The position numbers were made by a program, and so were the translations under genes. Below are positions 58,574 to 64,000 of a stretch of DNA of 64,000 nucleotides, in pieces (within the stretch, counting starts at the first letter, position 1; every line of letters begins with the position of its first letter). This DNA comes from Arctopsyche grandis (lineage: Eukaryota > Arthropoda > Insecta > Trichoptera > Hydropsychidae), in contig NC_135357.1 of the NCBI RefSeq assembly GCF_051622035.1, forward strand, positions 14,755,001 to 14,819,000, read 5' to 3'. The notes beneath the pieces are model-generated. The model worked only from the letters and a program-made list of their open reading frames with translations. It made no database searches and was not told where the DNA came from.

Positions 58574-59292
58574 CGGGGACCCGAACCGGAATAACCGTTG
58601 TTTTTGCCGGAACGAAAACCGAATTTTCAAATGTTCACGACTTTGTATTCCTTTTAATAGATTTCCATTATTTATTCATTTAATAGATTTCCGTTATGGT
58701 ACAGTAATAATAATTATTGCTAAAATAAATAAATAAAAACAATGGTTTCTCAATGGAGACGCGTTCTCGCATTTGATTATCGTTCGAGATTTTCGGATAG
58801 TTATTTTATTTTAAATAAAATATTCGATAAAGTGATGTACTAGTGTTTTTTTTTAAACATAAATTTGAATTCCTTTTCTACTATATTAATCGGACATTTA
58901 AAAGAATTTAAGTGTACGAATACGATTGAGTTTAAATAAATAAATCAATTGTAATATAAAAGTAATTACAACAATCCAAAATAGATAGTTTGAAAAAAAC
59001 ACTGAAACACTGCCCAGAAAATAAAAATGAAAAAAATAGCAACATGTAGAAATTAATAATAATATTTCCAAAACTTGACCAATTTTTAATGAAAAATCAA
59101 CGAAGAATTGAAAAAATCGTTGAAACAATCGACCAAAAATAAAGAAATGAATTTAATTTTAATAAAAAAATACTGAAGGGGGGGCCTTTTGCTAGTGTTT
59201 GGATTCGAATAGAAAACAAAAATTCGAATAGAAAATTAACCGATATTTTATTTTACCGAAACGGAACGAAAAAATAACGGTTCGGGTCTCTG
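58574..59292. mobile_element. Non-autonomous hAT-like element, 719 bp, with target duplication
   Basis: Left end CGGGGACCCGAACCGGAATA, right end AATAACGGTTCGGGTCTCTG, imperfect inverse. Flanks GTAATTAT (58566-58573) and GAAATTAT (59293-59300) differ at one base. Interior AT-rich with a run of GGGGGG near 59178. No transposase. Confidence 0.75.
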
Positions 59293-59300
59293 GAAATTAT

Positions 59301-60397
59301 GAAAGCTACGCGCAAGAATATTTTCTGCTTTTGAAATTCTTTGTTAATTCATAGCCATAGAGATATTACAGGAATTCAGAATTTATCTCGATTTTTGTAC
59401 AAAAAAAAACTCTATTGTATGTACATATGTACATTAAATACATACGTACAAGAATTGGATAACTTTTCTCTGTAATCTTTCTTACAGTTACGAGTAATGA
59501 ATTTAATTGAGACACTAGATAATTGGGTACACTATAAAGCGTTACCTCATTATTTAAGTAGCAACGCAATTGAAACCACTTGAATTATAAATTTAGAATC
59601 TCACCTTAGATCCTATTCAAAATTTTATTAAACCTTTTTTACTAAATGCCTTAACCTTTTATGATTTGACTGGCATAATATGATAATTAATTTAAATAAA
59701 TAAAAATGAAACAAATTTTAAATTCAATTCATATTTTTTATTGAGCTTTCACAGCATAGTGTAATAAAATTGGTAACGTATAAAAAAAACGTATAAAAAA
59801 CAGTCTTATACATTAAAATGTTATTATCTGAGATAATAAAAATTTACATAGACATAAACACATTGATAAATTTCATCAAATAGCATTAAGTATTATAATA
59901 ATTCACTGGTATCACAAGATGAACTGACATATTCTAATTATTAGTTTGTTCAGTTGACACAAAATAAAAAAAGTATCATATCATGAAACACAATGATCAA
60001 TAATTTCGATAAAAATAATTTTAGTATAAAATTTTCAACAAATTTCAAATAAATGAATAATATCAAATAAACAACATCGAATTTAGATTAAACAAAACAA
60101 CAAATATTGTAAAAAAAACTTTATAAATATTTATGTATGTAAATTTTAAATAGCCTTTGAGAACTATTATTGAATTAATATTCACTTTTATCCTAATACA
60201 AAATTAGAATTACATCAAACATAAAAAAACGAAAACATCAATGATTTTTAAAGTAAAAATATGTAAGTATTGCATTTGTTTTACTTATACATATGTACAT
60301 ATGTATACAAAAAGGACTTTCATTTTGTATTTCACAAAAATTTGTTTTTCGGTGGATAAAATAATTTATAAAAAAAATATTAAACTCCCAAACGATT
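59301..60397. other. AT-rich; includes probable DGAT1 3' UTR
   Basis: Below the DGAT1 stop codon on the minus strand the sequence is AT-rich. The first canonical AATAAA that I found on that strand is at 59742-59737, about 660 bases after the stop; an unusual signal nearer the stop is possible. No other feature. Confidence 0.35.
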
Positions 60398-63067
60398 TCA
60401 CGTAAAATGACTGATTACGTAATCGTGATAATACATCATGATAGCTAACGGTTGACCCAAAATAATAGAGCTCCACACTATGATGTTTCCCCATCTAGCT
60501 CCATAGTGTTTTTCCACATATCTAGAAACATATGATAACGGTACTTGAGCCATCATACCTGTAAATGCCCAAATCCTGTATGTTTGGATGGGTACGCTCA
60601 CCTAAAAAGATTGTAAAACATATATAAAAAAATAGTAAAATATATATGTACATATACATACATATATACACATAAAATATGTAAAAAAATATATAAAGAA
60701 CCAGAAGCAATGTAAAAAATTACCAAGTATTCGTGAAAGAATGCCGAAATGAAGAAAACAATAATTCCAGCTACACTTTTGCTATGTCCCCTGCGGACTA
60801 CGGGGATGTACACGTGTCGTACTGCCCAACGATGCACGGGCATATTCCATGTACGCCAGAAAGTATCAATATTGTTGGCATTCCACCAGTCATTGTAAAA
60901 GTTGCGGTCAGCAAAATGCAAAAGTTCTCCCATTAAGTTTAGGAAAGAGTGGAACATAAGATAAAAGAAACACAGCCAAATCAAATGATTGGGGATCTAA
61001 AAAAAAGTATTATTAATAAAAATAATACAATAAAAACCAGTACAACAATTTAAAACTGTAAAAATACTGAAACTATGTACGTATGTACATATATACTTAC
61101 AGCTAATTTTAACAGTCTCTCTGTTAAATGCATATAATCCATTTTTGTGAATGGAATCAAAGAATTTTGCACGGATGGAATCATCCATTGTTGAAATAGA
61201 GCCATTATCAAATGTATGCCTAAAAACACTTCGAGTATCCGTTTAACCAAAAATCGTTTTCGAATTCTGAAAAGTCGAAATATGTACAGTTATTTGTATT
61301 TTCTTCTCACATTTCAATTCCACAGAATTCATTTAAATACCGTGTTGTTCTTGGAAAGTTCAATTCATAGCATAGCGTTGGAGCCAAAATGAAATAAAAT
61401 ATATCCTTGATGTTCAAATTATCTGGATATTTCACAATAGATTGATCTATCTCCTCTTGAGTACCATTCTTTTCATCCTCAAGTGATTCTAAAACATCAA
61501 CAAATAACTGTTAACAAATAAAAATTGCCAATATTATATTATTAACAATGTTAAAAGTTAAAAATATTATAAATAATAAAAATATACATTTTATTATTTC
61601 ATGTTTTAAATAAATTAGTATAGTTATTTACTCAAATTGGTATAAAAAACAAGAATAAGCTTATTAATGACACAAAAATATACACGGTTTTAACAATTAT
61701 CGAGTTGACAGACAGAAACTTAATAGTAATAGATGCAGTATGGTTATATTTGTAAAATGCTGTTACCTTAGATTAAATGTGCATTATTATGCATTCTATA
61801 CATAATTGTGATTGCATATAATAAAATTATACATATTAAAAATTATTTAATAAATCATTCAAACACCAAGAAGAACACGAAAATAGAACGAAAACGTTAT
61901 CACAATTGCAGTGCAGAATAAGCAAATTACGTTACACAAGACATTGACTTACGATCATGTACTAAATCTGGATCTTCCCAATCTGACAAAACTGCAATAT
62001 AAAAATTTTATGTTTAAGAATCATTTAGATTCTAACAATGCACTTTTTTCGTAATATCCATTCATCATCATATAGTGATGGACAAAAACATTGATAACTT
62101 ATTTAAAAGAAAGCCTTTATTCTCTTTCAAAAATTAAAATAATATACTTACTCCAGTGTGGAGCTGACAAACTCTGACGCCGAAGAGTACTCTTAGCTGA
62201 AGCCTTTTTTATAGCTTCCCTGCACCAGAAATTTACTTGAATGTAACTCCACAATTTCAAAAACACCACTAAATATAACATACTAACTGACATACCACCA
62301 ACTGTAAAATTTTAATAAAAAATCAATTAATATAACACAATTATTGAACTATAAAAATAATAATTTTGTGACTCAATAATATTGACTAACTTAAACTAAA
62401 CTGATCCGCTTTGAGGTGGATTACTATAACGGGGAGCGACACAAGGAAAAATATATTAATTATATGAATCCACGATCCAAGCTTATGTGAAAATATCCCC
62501 TAAAATATGAAAAAAAAGTTTTAAAACAAAATAAATATAAATTATTTTTATTATATGTAGTTCTATCAAAATTGTATAAATTTTAACAAAAAATCTTGCA
62601 TTTAAACTTACCACTGATATCGCTTTTTCAATTAATAAACATATTACTATAGGAACACAACAATCTGAAAGCAAAACAAATAATATTAAAATAAGATTTC
62701 ATATGTACACAAATGTATCCTTAACAATATATTGTATATAAGAAAATTTATTGTTGTGAATTACTTACACACTAATAATACTATCGAAGGATGTTCTCTG
62801 CCTTCTATATTTTGTCCAGTAAGAACGACAAACCATTGTAATGGATCAACCATAATTCCATATCTAAAACATGAATTCACATTTTAATGCACAAAAATTA
62901 ATTTGATTTATAAAATATTTCGTGCATTTTTTATTTACTTGATAAGATTTTCTAAAAACAGACGAATCCCGCCCATGGATAATAACAGGAATCCCCAATT
63001 GACGAATCCAGTGAAATTGTCGAAACCTGAACTCCATGAGAATAGCGAATCTTGTGGTTTGTGACAT
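60398..63067 (-). CDS. DGAT1: Diacylglycerol O-acyltransferase 1, C-terminal ten exons (partial)
   Basis: An MBOAT-family enzyme of the endoplasmic reticulum membrane that makes triacylglycerol from diacylglycerol and acyl-CoA. Exons in transcript order: 63067-62939, 62863-62769, 62664-62612, 62499-62397, 62301-62152, 61991-61953, 61488-61341, 61266-61101, 60996-60724, 60601-60398. All introns are GT-AG and all phases agree, giving 452 whole codons plus stop. Family landmarks: [18 protein letters not shown] and [18 protein letters not shown] at the start; VFLKLWSY...NFWCR (about 139-154); [20 protein letters not shown] then [16 protein letters not shown] (about 209-245); the acyltransferase motif FYNDWWN (327-333) with [12 protein letters not shown]; and the probable catalytic His382 in [19 protein letters not shown]. 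Many hydrophobic helices. The first base at 63067 completes a codon from an exon outside the window or not found in 63068-64000. Named midway in Drosophila. Confidence 0.96.
61953..61991 (-). other. DGAT1: 39-nt microexon of DGAT1
   Basis: Bounded by TATTGCAG and GTAAGTCA, it encodes [12 protein letters not shown] with split codons on both sides in the right phase. It lies in the linker between the NFWCR segment and the YPDNL block, where family members vary in length. Its 39 bases are a multiple of three, so skipping would keep the frame; it may be alternatively spliced. Confidence 0.8.
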
Positions 63068-64000
63068 CTAAAAAAAATCATATATGATTATATAGCAAAA
63101 ATATTTTTACAATGAAATAATCCGAATACGAATCGTTGCCTAATAATATTTTTATGTAACATTCTTTAGATATTACCTGATATATAAGTAGAAAACAATA
63201 AAATTATTTACATAAACTTAATCACTAACCATTAAAGACAATGATTTTTTAATTTTGTTGAACCCAATTTAAAACATCCTTCTCTATAATAATATATAGT
63301 TAATTTGTTGTATAATTTCATACTCCTACATATGTATTTATAATACATATAAATATATAAAAACAATGTATGTACTGCAAAAAATTCATTTATTTATAAA
63401 ATAAGTAAATACATATGTATAATTATTAAGTATGTATGTAACTACATATGTAAACTTACAGTGGCACACCCAGCCCTCCACCCAGGTCTTGGGCCTCTCC
63501 AAAACCAAAAAATAAATAGAAAACCACTAGAAAAGTTTCCAAAAGCTACAACTGCTGTAATTCAAGAGCTTTGTGATAAGAAAATAAAACGGAATTTTAT
63601 TATTTAAACATATTTTTAGCAACACTAATCTGGCCGTAAAACCGACATGATATATTTGAGATTTACGTATTAGAAATATGTATATTGTTCATTGGATTGA
63701 GTATGACAATGAAATTGAAAAAAACATATTTGAATTCTGATAGACCTCAGATTTAGCAAAAAGTGGAAGTTTTGCATAGTCAACCGTTTATGTATGTACA
63801 TTCAACTTGATGTATGTATTACAAAAATGAACTCGAAATTATAAAATTATTAAATATTAATACGCTGCACTGTTCAGAACAATGACTTTTAAAATATAGA
63901 ATAAACGATTCAGTACATGGGCATAAAAGTATACGTGCTTCATATTGGTTTAATTAAAAGTAACGAACAGATATTATTAGTGATTCCAAATTGATTGATT
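63068..64000. other. DGAT1 upstream intron sequence (inferred), AT-rich
   Basis: Sequence upstream of the first seen DGAT1 exon. I found no exon with the expected N-terminal residues. CAGTGGCACACCCAGCCCTC at 63461-63480 resembles the left end of a hAT-like element, without a matching right end. Otherwise AT-rich. Confidence 0.4.

Noticed and set aside
62864..63067. Alternative frame starting MSQTTRF as a DGAT1 start
   Set aside because: The ATG comes right after the acceptor AG and is out of frame; the other frame gives [10 protein letters not shown], which matches the family.

Overview
The window is insect nuclear DNA: AT-rich, full of ATGT/ATAC and long (TA)n microsatellites, with two recognisable protein-coding genes and a very large load of transposon debris. 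The gene structures (introns of about 75-460 bp, GT-AG splice sites, an insect-style AAAACAA-ATG start context) and the transposon set (RTE-like, jockey/CR1-like LINEs, tRNA-derived SINEs, many short hAT elements, a Merlin-like element, mariner) fit an insect. I cannot settle the order.

Genes. (1) A single-exon large-Maf bZIP transcription factor (traffic jam ortholog) on the minus strand at 38048-38953, with a GC-rich body and TATA-less upstream region. (2) The 3' ten coding exons of diacylglycerol O-acyltransferase 1 (DGAT1, midway in Drosophila) on the minus strand at 60398-63067; the N-terminal exons lie beyond the right edge. The two genes are about 21 kb apart and transcribed in the same direction. 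They have no functional link that I can see.

Layout. 1-38 kb: intergenic or regulatory DNA upstream and downstream of unknown genes. It is a mosaic of AT-rich sequence, discrete islands of balanced or high GC (about 0.7-1.3, 3.2-3.7, 7.3-7.8, 9.4-9.8, 11.3-11.6, 14.3-14.5, 16.8-17.1, 19.2-19.5, 22.9-23.3, 26.4-26.7, 30.7-30.9 kb) that may be cis-regulatory, and mobile elements. 23.5-32.5 kb is a dense transposon nest. 38-39.2 kb: traffic jam. 39.2-47 kb: LINE, SINE, a tandem 0.4-kb repeat array and a hAT element. 47-60 kb: AT-rich intergenic sequence with hAT elements, a second broken jockey-like LINE and an RTE fragment. 60.4-63.1 kb: DGAT1.

The most interesting structure is a small family of palindromic Merlin-like (IS1595/ISXO2-type transposase) elements at 24.2, 28.0, 31.1 and 51.0 kb. 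The 31.1-kb copy is a double element that carries about 30 bp of a jockey-like LINE between its halves, with exactly the same Merlin/LINE junction as the broken LINE at 51.4 kb. It has a 9-bp target duplication and sits inside a hAT element that has its own 8-bp duplication. This records capture and remobilisation of host-LINE sequence. Two SINE families also share 3' tails with two different LINEs present in the same window, so likely SINE-LINE partner pairs can be read directly.
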